Shown: piece after piece, positions 9,124 through 16,981 of the stretch | Numbering within the stretch: the first letter of the stretch is position 1 | Layout: each line of letters starts with the position of its first letter | Assembly (NCBI GenBank): GCA_012728855.1 | Contig: JAAYEH010000535.1 | Coordinates: 1-50,276, forward strand | DNA from: Rhodopirellula sp. | GTDB lineage: Bacteria > Planctomycetota > Planctomycetia > Pirellulales > Thermoguttaceae | Length of the DNA stretch: 50,276 bases | Reading direction: 5' to 3' | Translations under genes and position numbers: made by a program | The notes under the pieces: model-generated | Databases searched by the model: none | What the model was told of the DNA's origin: nothing | What the model saw: only the letters and a program-made list of their open reading frames with translations

Positions 9124-9555
9124 TCAGCACGAATAAACGCTCGATGTGGACTGACACGAGCCCGGCCAGTTGATCTGCGTGCCGGAGGCCGAGCGGCAGC
9201 CAATCTGGAGCTGCATGTAACCGTTGTACGAGTACTGGCTCGTGAACGAACTCGGCAGTCCGACCAGGCGACCTGTGCTGTCCACGCACCCGGCTCCGTA
9301 CCACGGGTACGAGTACGGATAGCACGAGCCCGTTTCGATCAGCCGCCAGAACGCGCATGGCGTCGCAACGCCCGGTCCCTGGTAGGGCGTCAGGTTCCAC
9401 GTCGGGTTGCTGCTGTTGGTGGTGAACGAGGCCAGAACATACGGCGTGCAGCATTCGGAGCAGCGGCCACTGGTGGTGAACACCTGCGCCTTGCCGGTGG
9501 TCCGCAGGCTGCGCTTCCCGACCTTGAACAACCTGGCTTTGCCCGCCGTCGCCAT
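9124..9555 (-). CDS. Cysteine-rich putative virion tail protein
   Basis: A 143-aa protein with nine cysteines (including CSECC near residue 32 and a C-terminal Cys), and many Ser, Tyr, Gly and Thr residues. The first 30 residues are basic and repetitive (GKA, GKR). No catalytic motif is visible. It sits 13 bases upstream of the last tail gene and 9 bases after the gene at 9565, so it belongs to the tail operon. The composition suggests a small disulfide- or metal-stabilised beta protein exposed on the particle. Function unknown. Confidence 0.65.
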   Translation of the reverse strand: MATAGKARLFKVGKRSLRTTGKAQVFTTSGRCSECCTPYVLASFTTNSSNPTWNLTPYQGPGVATPCAFWRLIETGSCYPYSYPWYGAGCVDSTGRLVGLPSSFTSQYSYNGYMQLQIGCRSASGTQINWPGSCQSTSSVYSC

Positions 9556-9564
9556 CGCGTTCCC

Positions 9565-10383
9565 TCAACTGCTGCACGCTTCCTGCTCGACCATCTCGTT
9601 GATCCAGCCCAGTGCCAGATCGCCGTCGGTGTTCCAGTGGGCGTAGCCGAACGTCGCCGTGATCATCCACCCCGCCGACGGCCGCTTCCATTTGTGCGGC
9701 GAGACCGTCGGGTTGACATTTGTCGCCAACGTCTCACCAGTGACGGGGTCGATCACGCTGTACGTCCAGCTCGCGGGCGTCGTGGTCGTGCCCTGCGAGC
9801 CGCCGGTCTGGGTCAGGTTCACCGGAAAGAGCGTGGGCTCCGGCAGGTTTGCCAGTCGAACCAGCGCCCACTGCACGCCGATGCCGCCCTCTCGCCAGAG
9901 GATCGCCGCCGAGCCGATCTTGGCGGCCGTCAGGTTGGCGGCCGAGCCGTCGGTGATGTCGGCCAGCCGGTACGGGTAGTCCTCGTCGGGCACGTCCACG
10001 CGTGCGGGCACCACGCCGGCGGCAACGGCGCGGGCGAGCTTCCCGGCGGGCACGGGTTCGAGCAGGACGACGAACTTGCCCCGGTGGTCGGCCTCAGTCG
10101 GAGTAACGCCCGTCATGGCCGGGTAATTCTTGAAGGCTTCGGGGTCGGTGGCCGGGTCGAACACCGGGCCGCTGACGCCCAGCACGTCGAACCGGTCGCG
10201 ATCGGCCCCGGAGTCGTTGCGGACCAGGACGATGCCGTGCTGGCGTTCGCTGCGCATGCCGGCGCTCTGTTGGCTCAGCTTGCGTTTCTGGTAGTCGAGG
10301 GCCGCGTCGACGAAGGCGTTGTACGTGTTCGCGGGAATCGTCAGCGGCTGACCGCGCTGGACTTTCTTGAGCACGTCAGCCAT
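9565..10383 (-). CDS. Putative distal tail protein
   Basis: A 272-aa protein. It begins with a helical segment (VLKKVQRGQPLTIPANTYN) that looks like a virion-anchoring N-terminus, followed by beta-rich sequence. Position three genes downstream of the tape measure gene fits a tail-tip or fibre-associated component. It lies 3 bases after the preceding gene. It is translated from an ATG at 10383. No family was firmly recognised. Confidence 0.65.
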   Translation of the reverse strand: MADVLKKVQRGQPLTIPANTYNAFVDAALDYQKRKLSQQSAGMRSERQHGIVLVRNDSGADRDRFDVLGVSGPVFDPATDPEAFKNYPAMTGVTPTEADHRGKFVVLLEPVPAGKLARAVAAGVVPARVDVPDEDYPYRLADITDGSAANLTAAKIGSAAILWREGGIGVQWALVRLANLPEPTLFPVNLTQTGGSQGTTTTPASWTYSVIDPVTGETLATNVNPTVSPHKWKRPSAGWMITATFGYAHWNTDGDLALGWINEMVEQEACSS

Positions 10384-10386
10384 CGG

Positions 10387-11199
10387 CTATACTCCGATGC
10401 CAAGCGCCGAGAAGTCGCCTTCGTCGTAGACCTTCTCGATGTAGACGGCGACGGGCTTTTTCACGATGGCCTTGGCCGCCGTGTCCTCGCTGTCGGCGTA
10501 GCGGACCCACATGTATTCCCATCCCTTCTTGGCGATGCCCGTGATTGGACCGACGACGAGGCCCGTACGGTTGGGCGAGCCGGCGAAACGGTAGGTGATC
10601 TCCCAGTCCTCCGCGCCGCGCTTCGAGCCGGACGCGCCGAGGAACAAACATTCGCCCGCGGCCAGACCCTTGAACGCGGCGTCGTTGACCTTCCCGGTGA
10701 GGTTGAACAGCGTGCCCTTGTAGGCTGGCGTGACGAACGCGTCGTCCACATAGTGCGTCTCGCCGAAGCTGTACACGGGGATCGTGATGTCCACGCCCTC
10801 GACGTTGTCGTGCGTGACACCGACCGCGCCGCCGAAGTCGGGCGGCGTGCCGCTCGCTGCGTAACTCGCGATGGTGCCCAGCGATTGCGTGATGTGCTGC
10901 GTGCCGCCTGACGTGTCGAAGGCGAACGACGATTCGCCCACGGGGGTCGGCGGACGCACGCCGTACCGCACCGTCGCGATCCACTGTCCGTCGAGGGCGT
11001 TTTCGTCGACCCACTCCGGCTCGATCTGGATCGACTGGCGCGTCAGACCGTTGTAGGAGACGGCCGTCGAGTTCTCGATCAGCGTCTTGGCGGTCACGTC
11101 GTCGGACGTGCCGGTAAGGACGTAGACGAACTCCACCGAGGCGTTGTCGCCGGTGGTCCATTTACGGCTGTCGAGTTTCTCGGTGAGCGTTACCGGCAT
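10387..11199 (-). CDS. Putative tail protein downstream of tape measure
   Basis: A 270-aa beta-rich protein lying directly after the tape measure gene, the position of distal-tail (Dit/Tal-like) proteins in siphoviruses. It has many Val/Thr/Gly strands and aromatic residues (WVDENALDGQWIATVRYGV) and no enzymatic motif. ATG at 11199 is preceded by a GAGGTGATCC site. Assignment as a tail protein rests on position and composition only. Confidence 0.65.
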   Translation of the reverse strand: MPVTLTEKLDSRKWTTGDNASVEFVYVLTGTSDDVTAKTLIENSTAVSYNGLTRQSIQIEPEWVDENALDGQWIATVRYGVRPPTPVGESSFAFDTSGGTQHITQSLGTIASYAASGTPPDFGGAVGVTHDNVEGVDITIPVYSFGETHYVDDAFVTPAYKGTLFNLTGKVNDAAFKGLAAGECLFLGASGSKRGAEDWEITYRFAGSPNRTGLVVGPITGIAKKGWEYMWVRYADSEDTAAKAIVKKPVAVYIEKVYDEGDFSALGIGV

Positions 11200-11207
11200 G
11201 GATCACC

Positions 11208-13256
11208 TCATGAAAACACCGCGCGGTTGTTCCGCACGTCCAGGCGCAACCCGTCGATGCCCTTGGCGGTGCGTTCCGTGGCGCTGGCGATGCGGTCGTC
11301 CGCCGACCCGGCTTGAAGGCCGAGCAGCGAGGAAGCGTTGAACGTGCCGATGACGTTGATGGTGCGCTCCCGCGCGGTTTCGAGCAGGTCGCCCAAGCCG
11401 GACAGACTGCTTCGCACCTTGCTGAGCAGGTCTTCCGGCCCTTCGATCTCCTCGGGGTCCTCTCCCTCTGCGGCCGCGCGCTTTCGCCGCGCCTTCTCCA
11501 GCGCTTCCTGCCATTCCTTGCGCGCCCGGGCGAGGTCGGCCTCGTTCTCGGCCATGCGCCGCTGATACTCTTCATCAAGCTGGCGGTGCTTTTCGAGGTT
11601 CTCGCGGCCGATCTCGGCCATCGTCGCCTCGTGGTGACGCGCCGACTTCTCGCGGTCGCGCTGGCGCTGGGCCTCGCGGTCGGCGATGGCCTGGCCGGTC
11701 TCCATCTCGATCTGGGCCTTGCGGGATTGATAGAACGCCTCGGCGGCGCGATTCGCGGCGTCGGCGTCGAAGCTCGAATCGAACACCTTGCGCAGGGAGT
11801 TCCAGGCCTTGGCCAGTTGGTTGCCCGTCCAGGCCCAGGCCTCCTGCACCCAACTGGTGAACTGCGTCCAGGTCTTGGAGAGGAACGCCGTGGTCTCGAT
11901 CCAGCCGACCTGAAGCGAATGCCAGACGACTTCGACGGCCGCGAGGAGCCCGTGCCAGGCGTCGACGCCGATCTGGATGAAGAAATTGCGGAAGTTGAGC
12001 CAGGCCTTTTCCAGAAAGTTGATCCCGCGCGTCCACTCCATCTTCAGCGTCAGCCACAGGATATTCGCGGCGAGCGCGATATCTCCGGCGGCCAGGGCGT
12101 CGGCGATGCCCTGATACGAGGAGATCGCGTCATCCTTGAGGACGCTAAACTTCTCGCCCAGCCAGCCGAGCGCCTTCGCACCCGCGCCGGTAACGTGAAG
12201 AATGGTGACGCCGAGCCCGACGACGGCGGTGATGACCAAGCCGATGGGCGAAACGAGAAAGACCAACACCGCGCCGAGCAGTTTGAAGGCCGCCGCTACG
12301 CCTGCCACAACAGTGGCGAACGCACCGAGCACGGAACCCAGTCCCGAAATGCCGATGCCGAGGGCTGCGATGGCCACACCGGCGCCGATGATGCCGGCGG
12401 CCACCTTGAAGATCGTCGCCACCAGTTGCTGGTTCTGCTTGATCCACTGGCCGAACCACTTGGCCGCCTCGGCCGCCTTCTTCACCAGCGGCGTCACCGC
12501 CGGCAGCAGCGCCTGGCCGATCTCCACTGCGGCGTCGCGCACCTGACCGCGCAAGCGTTTCATCTGATTGGTGAACGAGCCGGCCGTTCGTACCGCATCG
12601 CCGACCGCCCCCTGATCACCCATCGCGCGGGTGATGATGTTCAGCCGGGCGAGGGCCTTCTCCTGTTCGGTCACGTCGCTCCACGATTTGCGGATGCCCA
12701 GCCGAAGCAGTTCCTGTTCGAGGGCCGCCTGCTTGATGTTGATGCCGAAGCGGTCGAGCACTTCACTCGAGCCCGACAGGGCTGAGATGAACCGCTGGAT
12801 GGCCTCGTCGTCCGAGATGTTGTTGAAGCTGGCGAAGTCCAACGCGAGTTTCTGAAGCGTCTGCGACAGCTCGCGCGACATGCCCGCGTCGAAGCCCAGA
12901 CCGACGAAGAAGCTCTGAAACGTGGCCAGGGCGTCCCGGATGGCGAAGCGCGAACGCCCGACGGACTTGGCCAGAGCGTCGGCGAATTCCCCAGCCGCGT
13001 CGGCCTGGTCCTTGAAGACCTGCTCGAACCGGCTGAGCGATTCCTGGGCGTCGGCAGCCGCCTTGATCGTAAACGCTCCGAGCGGCGCGGTGATCGCGCT
13101 AACCGCACCGGCCAGCTTCAAGCCGAAGTTGCGGATCGAATCGCCGAAGGCCCGCAGTTTCCTCTCCGCCCGCTTCAGTCCGCGCACAAGCCTGCTGTCG
13201 TCGGCGAATAATTCGACGAACGCGCGACCCGCTCGAATGGCTCCCGGCGCCGGCAT
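11208..13256 (-). CDS. Phage tail tape measure protein
   Basis: A 682-aa protein that sets tail length and helps DNA ejection. It has the usual tape measure layout: an N-terminal segment like other tail-length proteins (FVELFADDSRLVRGLKRAE), an alpha-helical domain, a central stretch of hydrophobic Ala/Gly/Val-rich membrane-like segments at about residues 280-365, a Trp-rich region at about 420-490, and a highly charged coiled coil at about 520-610. ATG at 13256 has GGAGGG 9 bases upstream. At 682 aa it predicts a tail of roughly 100 nm, using the general rule of 0.15 nm per residue. Confidence 0.92.
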   Translation of the reverse strand: MPAPGAIRAGRAFVELFADDSRLVRGLKRAERKLRAFGDSIRNFGLKLAGAVSAITAPLGAFTIKAAADAQESLSRFEQVFKDQADAAGEFADALAKSVGRSRFAIRDALATFQSFFVGLGFDAGMSRELSQTLQKLALDFASFNNISDDEAIQRFISALSGSSEVLDRFGINIKQAALEQELLRLGIRKSWSDVTEQEKALARLNIITRAMGDQGAVGDAVRTAGSFTNQMKRLRGQVRDAAVEIGQALLPAVTPLVKKAAEAAKWFGQWIKQNQQLVATIFKVAAGIIGAGVAIAALGIGISGLGSVLGAFATVVAGVAAAFKLLGAVLVFLVSPIGLVITAVVGLGVTILHVTGAGAKALGWLGEKFSVLKDDAISSYQGIADALAAGDIALAANILWLTLKMEWTRGINFLEKAWLNFRNFFIQIGVDAWHGLLAAVEVVWHSLQVGWIETTAFLSKTWTQFTSWVQEAWAWTGNQLAKAWNSLRKVFDSSFDADAANRAAEAFYQSRKAQIEMETGQAIADREAQRQRDREKSARHHEATMAEIGRENLEKHRQLDEEYQRRMAENEADLARARKEWQEALEKARRKRAAAEGEDPEEIEGPEDLLSKVRSSLSGLGDLLETARERTINVIGTFNASSLLGLQAGSADDRIASATERTAKGIDGLRLDVRNNRAVFS

Positions 13257-13356
13257 GCGTCATCACCCTCCAGGTTGCCGCTGGCGTGCGTGGCGTTCGT
13301 TCTGCTTGATCCGCGAATCAACCACGATTAGGTTCTCCTCAATGGCCGGAATGCGA

Positions 13357-14349
13357 TTATGAGGCCGCCCTATTCAACGATCCGAGCAAAACGGCAAGTA
13401 CGGCGGATCGTTGACGAAATGGAGGCTCGCCATGCCATCGAACGCTTACACCAACCATCTTCTCGAGCTTTTGAGGGACGCTGACGAGATTGATCAAGCG
13501 CATACGCGCCTTCGAACGCGTCGGCGAGGTCGTCAGTGGGGCCTCGGGGGACTGAACAGAGCTGCTGTCATTGCATGCGTGTCCGCATGGGAGGCGTACA
13601 TTGAGGCAATCCTTGTAGAATCGCTCAATGCGCTGCGCCCGACCGGTGGGCCTGCTGGAGTATGGTCGGCCCTGAACGCAAACGCTCGAGGTCTGATAGG
13701 CCGCTTCAACAATCCAAACGTTCAGAAAACAGCGGAACTCTTCAACGACGCCATTGGACTTGCTGACGTAACGATGGGATGGTCGTGGAGGAACCGCTCG
13801 CGCACCCAGGCGCGCTCCCGGCTGGATGAGATCGTTCGCCTTCGCCATCAGGTCGCCCATGGCGTCAACCCACGGCCTCTCGTCCACAACACCGAAGTAC
13901 GACGAATGCCGGGCTTTTTCCGTCGACTCGGAAGTTGCACCGATCGCGTCGTGAGAGCGCATTTGGTGAATACCCTTCACATCCTCAACCCTTGGCCGTG
14001 ATAGTCGCAGCACGTCCGTTTTTGCTTGATCCTCGCCATCTGACGTCGATGACTGAGCAGCAGGATCAGGCCCCTCAGGATCGCCTGACCGACGGGAACG
14101 GCGCTCGAAAACTTCGATGCCCTTGCAGCCGCCGGCCTCGATCTGGCCGGTAATGTTGCCCTGGCCAGACTGCTGCGCCGCCTGCAAGTACGAAGAACTC
14201 TCCCCAGCCGCGGGCGGTTCCGGTTCCGCCGTCGCACGTGGCGCAGGCGGACCGGGGCCGCCCATCGACTGCCGTGCCGTCGTGGCCGCGCACCCGGTCA
14301 CCGCGAGCACGCAGCACTCGCAGAGCACGAGGTGACGAAAGCGAGTCAC
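13357..14349 (-). CDS. Second lipoprotein of the tail operon, 3' end probably altered
   Basis: The start is a GTG at 14349 that overlaps the stop of the preceding lipoprotein gene. The first residues form a short hydrophobic signal ending in the lipobox VTGC, so a lipoprotein is expected. The next 60 residues are Pro/Gly/Gln-rich. Beyond about residue 85 (base 14090) the frame runs antisense to the HEPN gene down to 13357 and no longer looks like natural protein sequence. A shift of frame near 14100 would give a plausible hydrophobic segment (VGQAILRGLILLL) and a stop at 13977. The authentic gene may therefore be about 13977-14349 with a frameshift, or may have lost its 3' end when HEPN entered. 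Confidence 0.4.
   Translation of the reverse strand: MTRFRHLVLCECCVLAVTGCAATTARQSMGGPGPPAPRATAEPEPPAAGESSSYLQAAQQSGQGNITGQIEAGGCKGIEVFERRSRRSGDPEGPDPAAQSSTSDGEDQAKTDVLRLSRPRVEDVKGIHQMRSHDAIGATSESTEKARHSSYFGVVDERPWVDAMGDLMAKANDLIQPGARLGARAVPPRPSHRYVSKSNGVVEEFRCFLNVWIVEAAYQTSSVCVQGRPYSSRPTGRAQRIERFYKDCLNVRLPCGHACNDSSSVQSPEAPLTTSPTRSKARMRLINLVSVPQKLEKMVGVSVRWHGEPPFRQRSAVLAVLLGSLNRAAS
13375..13413 (+). repeat. 10-bp inverted repeat in the leader of the HEPN gene
   Basis: CAACGATCCG (13375-13384) and its exact reverse complement (13404-13413) are separated by 19 bases and end 18 bases before the HEPN start codon. It could be an operator, or an RNA hairpin that controls expression. No T-run follows, so it is not a terminator. 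Confidence 0.55.
13432..14001 (+). CDS. HEPN-domain protein, putative ribonuclease (RiboL-PSP-HEPN type)
   Basis: A 189-aa helical protein. The segment AVIACVSAWEAYIEAILVESL (first 20 residues quoted as AVIACVSAWEAYIEAILVES) at about residue 39 is the first HEPN helix pattern, and RLRHQVAHG at about residue 140 carries the R-x4-6-H signature of RNA-cleaving HEPN toxins. Stand-alone proteins of this type are known as abortive-infection or stress ribonucleases. It is on the plus strand inside a minus-strand tail operon and is antisense to the extended lipoprotein frame, so it looks like an inserted moron. ATG at 13432 has GGAGG 7 bases before it; an in-frame TTG at 13411 lies in the upstream hairpin. 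No adjacent nucleotidyltransferase antitoxin is present. Confidence 0.75.
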   Translation: MPSNAYTNHLLELLRDADEIDQAHTRLRTRRRGRQWGLGGLNRAAVIACVSAWEAYIEAILVESLNALRPTGGPAGVWSALNANARGLIGRFNNPNVQKTAELFNDAIGLADVTMGWSWRNRSRTQARSRLDEIVRLRHQVAHGVNPRPLVHNTEVRRMPGFFRRLGSCTDRVVRAHLVNTLHILNPWP

Positions 14350-14744
14350 GGTTTTCCCTCGCTTTCGTCCTTTGTCGCGGGCTGCTTCCCGCCAGTCTCC
14401 TTCGCGTGCGGACTGGACTCCGTTTCCTCGCCGCCGCTGCTGGATACCTGGAGCTGCCCGGCGATGCCCTCGACGCCGACACTCGCCCGGCCCTCGATGC
14501 CCACCACCCACTTACCGGTGAAGTTCACGGCGTAGGTTGGATTGATGCCCTGCGCCCCGGCCTGGATCGTGAGCTGCTCGACGCCCTGCGACAGACCCTG
14601 CTTGACGGCGGGAATGATCGCCTGGTCGGCCAGCTTGTTGGCGAACTCCTCGATGGGTGGTTTGGGGTTCAGCGTGGCGCACCCGGTGACGCACCCGCCG
14701 ATGATGGAAAGCAAACCCGTCAGAATCTTCGTCCGTGACATCAT
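14346..14744 (-). CDS. Putative phage lipoprotein
   Basis: A 132-aa protein with a lysine after the start, a hydrophobic signal segment and a lipobox (GCVTGC, lipid cysteine at about residue 22), then PKPPIEEFANKLADQ and a polar Ser/Glu/Lys-rich tail. ATG at 14744 follows GGAGG by 7 bases and overlaps the end of the chaperone gene. Two tandem lipoproteins upstream of the tape measure could act in lysis (spanin-like) or superinfection exclusion, but neither role is shown by the sequence. Confidence 0.65.
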   Translation of the reverse strand: MMSRTKILTGLLSIIGGCVTGCATLNPKPPIEEFANKLADQAIIPAVKQGLSQGVEQLTIQAGAQGINPTYAVNFTGKWVVGIEGRASVGVEGIAGQLQVSSSGGEETESSPHAKETGGKQPATKDESEGKP

Positions 14745-14989
14745 GACTGCACCTCCGTGTTTCCAATCTGCGCCGGCACCGTGCCGCGCAGGAATGCGCT
14801 CTTCAGTACGTCCATGTCCTTCACTTCAATCGCCGCATCACGCTTGTCCTTGGCCGAGTACGGATCGAAGTCACTGGGCTTGAATGGCCGGGTCTTCTTC
14901 GGGTCGCGGTTCACGTTGGCGATCAGCGCGAGGATCGCCGACGTATGCGCCCACGACTGCCGCCCTCGCCCTTCGGCCATCCACAACAA
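14741..14989 (-). CDS. Tail assembly chaperone, downstream frame (T-like part reached by -1 frameshift)
   Basis: An 82-codon stretch from a TTG, with WMAEGRGRQSWAHTSAILAL and a DPYSAKD motif. The frame is actually open much further upstream, back through the end of the previous gene, and the sequence just before the TTG (WRLVYELAGVCGVDPGPLTL) looks like a genuine protein that lacks any start codon. In many siphoviruses the two chaperone frames between tail tube and tape measure are joined by a programmed -1 frameshift. A TTTTTTC slippery site at 15184-15190 and an uninterrupted -1 frame from there support a joined product of about 246 residues. Confidence 0.7.
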   Translation of the reverse strand: MLWMAEGRGRQSWAHTSAILALIANVNRDPKKTRPFKPSDFDPYSAKDKRDAAIEVKDMDVLKSAFLRGTVPAQIGNTEVQS

Positions 14990-15000
14990 CTCGCGCAGCG

Positions 15001-15480
15001 TCAGGGGGCCGGGGTCGACGCCGCAGACGCCGGCCAGCTCGTAGACGAGTCGCCAAGCGTCGTCTCGATGGCCGCTTCGAGGTCGAGCTTGTCGATCCGC
15101 GTCTCGATCCGGCTGACCGCCAGGTCGATCATCCGCCGCTGGGTCTCGACGGCCTTGGCCAGGTCGGCGCGACCCGCGCCCCGGAAAAAATCGACGAGTT
15201 CCTCGTACAGCGCCGTCTGCGCCATCAGGATGGCCTCGCCGCCCAACGAAGCGCCGAACTGCTCGTCGGTCACGCCTTGCTGATCAGCCTGCGGTTTGAC
15301 CAACGCGAAGATCACGTCGCACAGCAGGATCACGTCGGTGCCCAGCTTCGTGAGCAACGGCGGATCGCCGGCCTCCAGTTCCAGCAGGTTCACATCGAGG
15401 AGCGCTTTGACCCGCTTGGCCGCGTCGATGGTCAGGGCGATCGTCCAGGTACGTCCGGTGGTGTCCGTAAAGGTCTTCAT
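15001..15480 (-). CDS. Tail assembly chaperone, upstream frame (G-like)
   Basis: A 159-aa acidic helical protein beginning MKTFTDTTGRTWTIALTID, located between the tail tube gene and the tape measure as expected for a G-type chaperone that coats the tape measure during tail assembly. ATG at 15480 is 2 bases after the previous gene. The last 30 residues (ending in Ser/Ala/Pro-rich sequence) are poorly protein-like, consistent with the alternative frame being the functional one there. The product ends at 15001 unless ribosomes shift at the TTTTTTC site. Confidence 0.75.
   Translation of the reverse strand: MKTFTDTTGRTWTIALTIDAAKRVKALLDVNLLELEAGDPPLLTKLGTDVILLCDVIFALVKPQADQQGVTDEQFGASLGGEAILMAQTALYEELVDFFRGAGRADLAKAVETQRRMIDLAVSRIETRIDKLDLEAAIETTLGDSSTSWPASAASTPAP
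15184..15190 (-). promoter_or_regulatory. Slippery heptamer for programmed -1 ribosomal frameshift
   Basis: Reading in the zero frame of the upstream chaperone gene, the mRNA has T TTT TTC, a canonical X-XXY-YYZ site. The -1 frame has no stop from here to 14741, and the downstream frame has no ATG, GTG or TTG before 14989. A downstream RNA structure was not evaluated. Confidence 0.6.
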
Positions 15481-15482
15481 GG

Positions 15483-16094
15483 CTACACCGCGCTGTCGTA
15501 AAGGATCCCGAGGTAGAACGTCGCTTCCGTCGTAGAGCCGTTGGAGAGGCGAATCTCGATGATCGAATCTGCCGCGAGCGGATTGGCGAACCCCTGACCC
15601 GTCGCCCAGGACCACGTCGCATTGGCCGCGTATTTCTGCACCAACTCGGAACCGGCGGCACTTCGAAAGTCCGCCAGCGCCAATTGCGTGGCCTTGGATG
15701 CGATGATCCGCACGAGATCGCCTTCGAACGCCGTTGTGACGATGGTCTGGACACTCACGACCACGTCCGTTCCATCGGGCGGCAGTGTGTCGCCTTCGCC
15801 GGCGGGGATCTCATCGAAGTCGATGTCGGTGGCGGTCGCGGCGTCAACGACGAGACCGCGCCGCACCTTGTGGCTGCCGTCCGTCGGATCGAGCCAGTGA
15901 ACGTCGACCACATCGGAAACGACAATCCCGTGTCCCGTCGGCAGGTTCGCCACGCCCGAGGCGTCGCGCGTGCCGGCAACGCCTGCGGGAAGCGTTACGA
16001 CGTGGCTGATCTGGCCTTCGGCTTCCTGCGTGACCGTACCGGAGAAGGTGATCCCGCCGACGGTGTACTGCGAGATGATTTGTCCCGTTTGCAT
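15483..16094 (-). CDS. Phage tail-operon protein of unknown function
   Basis: A 203-aa beta-rich protein (starts MQTGQIISQYTVGGITFSG) between the tail tube gene and the chaperone gene, 1 base after the former. It contains no enzymatic motif. Location suggests a virion or assembly protein, possibly a tube-associated or decoration component. Start ATG at 16094. Not recognised at family level. Confidence 0.65.
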   Translation of the reverse strand: MQTGQIISQYTVGGITFSGTVTQEAEGQISHVVTLPAGVAGTRDASGVANLPTGHGIVVSDVVDVHWLDPTDGSHKVRRGLVVDAATATDIDFDEIPAGEGDTLPPDGTDVVVSVQTIVTTAFEGDLVRIIASKATQLALADFRSAAGSELVQKYAANATWSWATGQGFANPLAADSIIEIRLSNGSTTEATFYLGILYDSAV

Positions 16095-16095
16095 G

Positions 16096-16527
16096 TTACA
16101 CCACCACCCACTGGTCGAACTGCGCGAGCTTGGCCGTCACCGACACGGTGATGGCCTCCTCCAACGCTTCGTTTCGTGAAAACGACGTGATCGAGAACGA
16201 TCCCTTCGGGCCCTGCGCGCCGCTGGTGGCCTTGTCCTGATCGAGGATGGCCAGTTCGAGCGTCGTGTTGGTCAGGAACGCGTTCTTCACGGCGTCAAAG
16301 CCGGAGTCGCCGGGCTTCCACACCATCTCGAATTCGGCGGTCGCTTCGCGGAGCGTCGGCGCCGTGGCCCGCCAGCCGGAGTTCGCCCGCGTGGTGATGT
16401 CCGCTTCACCCGCTTCCAGCGTCAGTGTCACGTCGCGGACGTTGCCCATCTCGGCCAGGGCACCGAGCGCCGCGCCCGTGGCGCCCTGGTAGATTTTGGC
16501 GTTCATACCGAGAATGAAGATTGCCAT
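16096..16527 (-). CDS. Phage tail tube protein
   Basis: A 143-aa protein with the pattern of major tail proteins: an N-terminal loop with GNVRDVTLTLEAGEADITTR, a central helix after KPGDSGFDAVKNAF, and C-terminal strands ending SVTAKLAQFDQWV. The tail tube forms the hollow conduit for DNA. It lies between the HK97-gp10-like neck gene and the chaperone genes, the conserved siphovirus order. ATG at 16527 is followed by a well-conserved MAIFILGMNAKIY start. Confidence 0.75.
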   Translation of the reverse strand: MAIFILGMNAKIYQGATGAALGALAEMGNVRDVTLTLEAGEADITTRANSGWRATAPTLREATAEFEMVWKPGDSGFDAVKNAFLTNTTLELAILDQDKATSGAQGPKGSFSITSFSRNEALEEAITVSVTAKLAQFDQWVVV

Positions 16528-16540
16528 GTCCGTGGCCTCC

Positions 16541-16981
16541 CTATGCCTTGATGCTGTTGGCCCACATGGCCGGCAGCTTCGGCTTCTCGCGCTCGAAGGC
16601 CGGTCCCATGAATGGGCGCGCCGCGATCTTGATGCGGCGCTTCCTCCGCCTTCTTCGCAGGCCCTCGACCACCGTTGAGGTCCCGCCGTATTCGAGGGCG
16701 TGTGGTGCGTCGCCCACCTTCTGGTTCAAACGTTGCGGTCCGATGACCACGCTGCTGCGGTCGCGGTCGTAGCCGAAGAAGATGAACCTGCGCAGCAGCC
16801 CGGTGTGCGAGCTCGGCGGCTCGCCCGGTTTGCTGACCCGCTTGCGCTTGCGGATGCTGTGCCGCGCGCTCGTTCGCACGAACGCGCCGAACCGCGACAG
16901 CACCTTCCGCGTCGCGCGGTCCACTCCGCGGGTCACCGCCTTGCGGTCGAAGAACATCTTTTCCGTCACCATGTGGATCAT
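16541..16981 (-). CDS. Head-tail connector protein, HK97 gp10-like
   Basis: A 146-aa basic protein. The pattern KPGEPPSSHTGLLRRFIFF followed by VVIGPQ and HALEYGGTS is typical of HK97-gp10/minor tail proteins, with ARPFMGPAFE near the end. ATG at 16981 overlaps the stop of the tail terminator-like gene, ATGA style. These proteins join head to tail during maturation. The RRRRRKRR stretch near residue 110 is notably basic. Confidence 0.75.
   Translation of the reverse strand: MIHMVTEKMFFDRKAVTRGVDRATRKVLSRFGAFVRTSARHSIRKRKRVSKPGEPPSSHTGLLRRFIFFGYDRDRSSVVIGPQRLNQKVGDAPHALEYGGTSTVVEGLRRRRRKRRIKIAARPFMGPAFEREKPKLPAMWANSIKA

Noticed and set aside
9052..10911. Long plus-strand reading frame of about 619 codons across the distal tail genes
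   Set aside because: It is antisense to several well-formed tail genes, has Arg/Asp/Val-skewed low-complexity sequence and no ribosome site; a product of high GC content.
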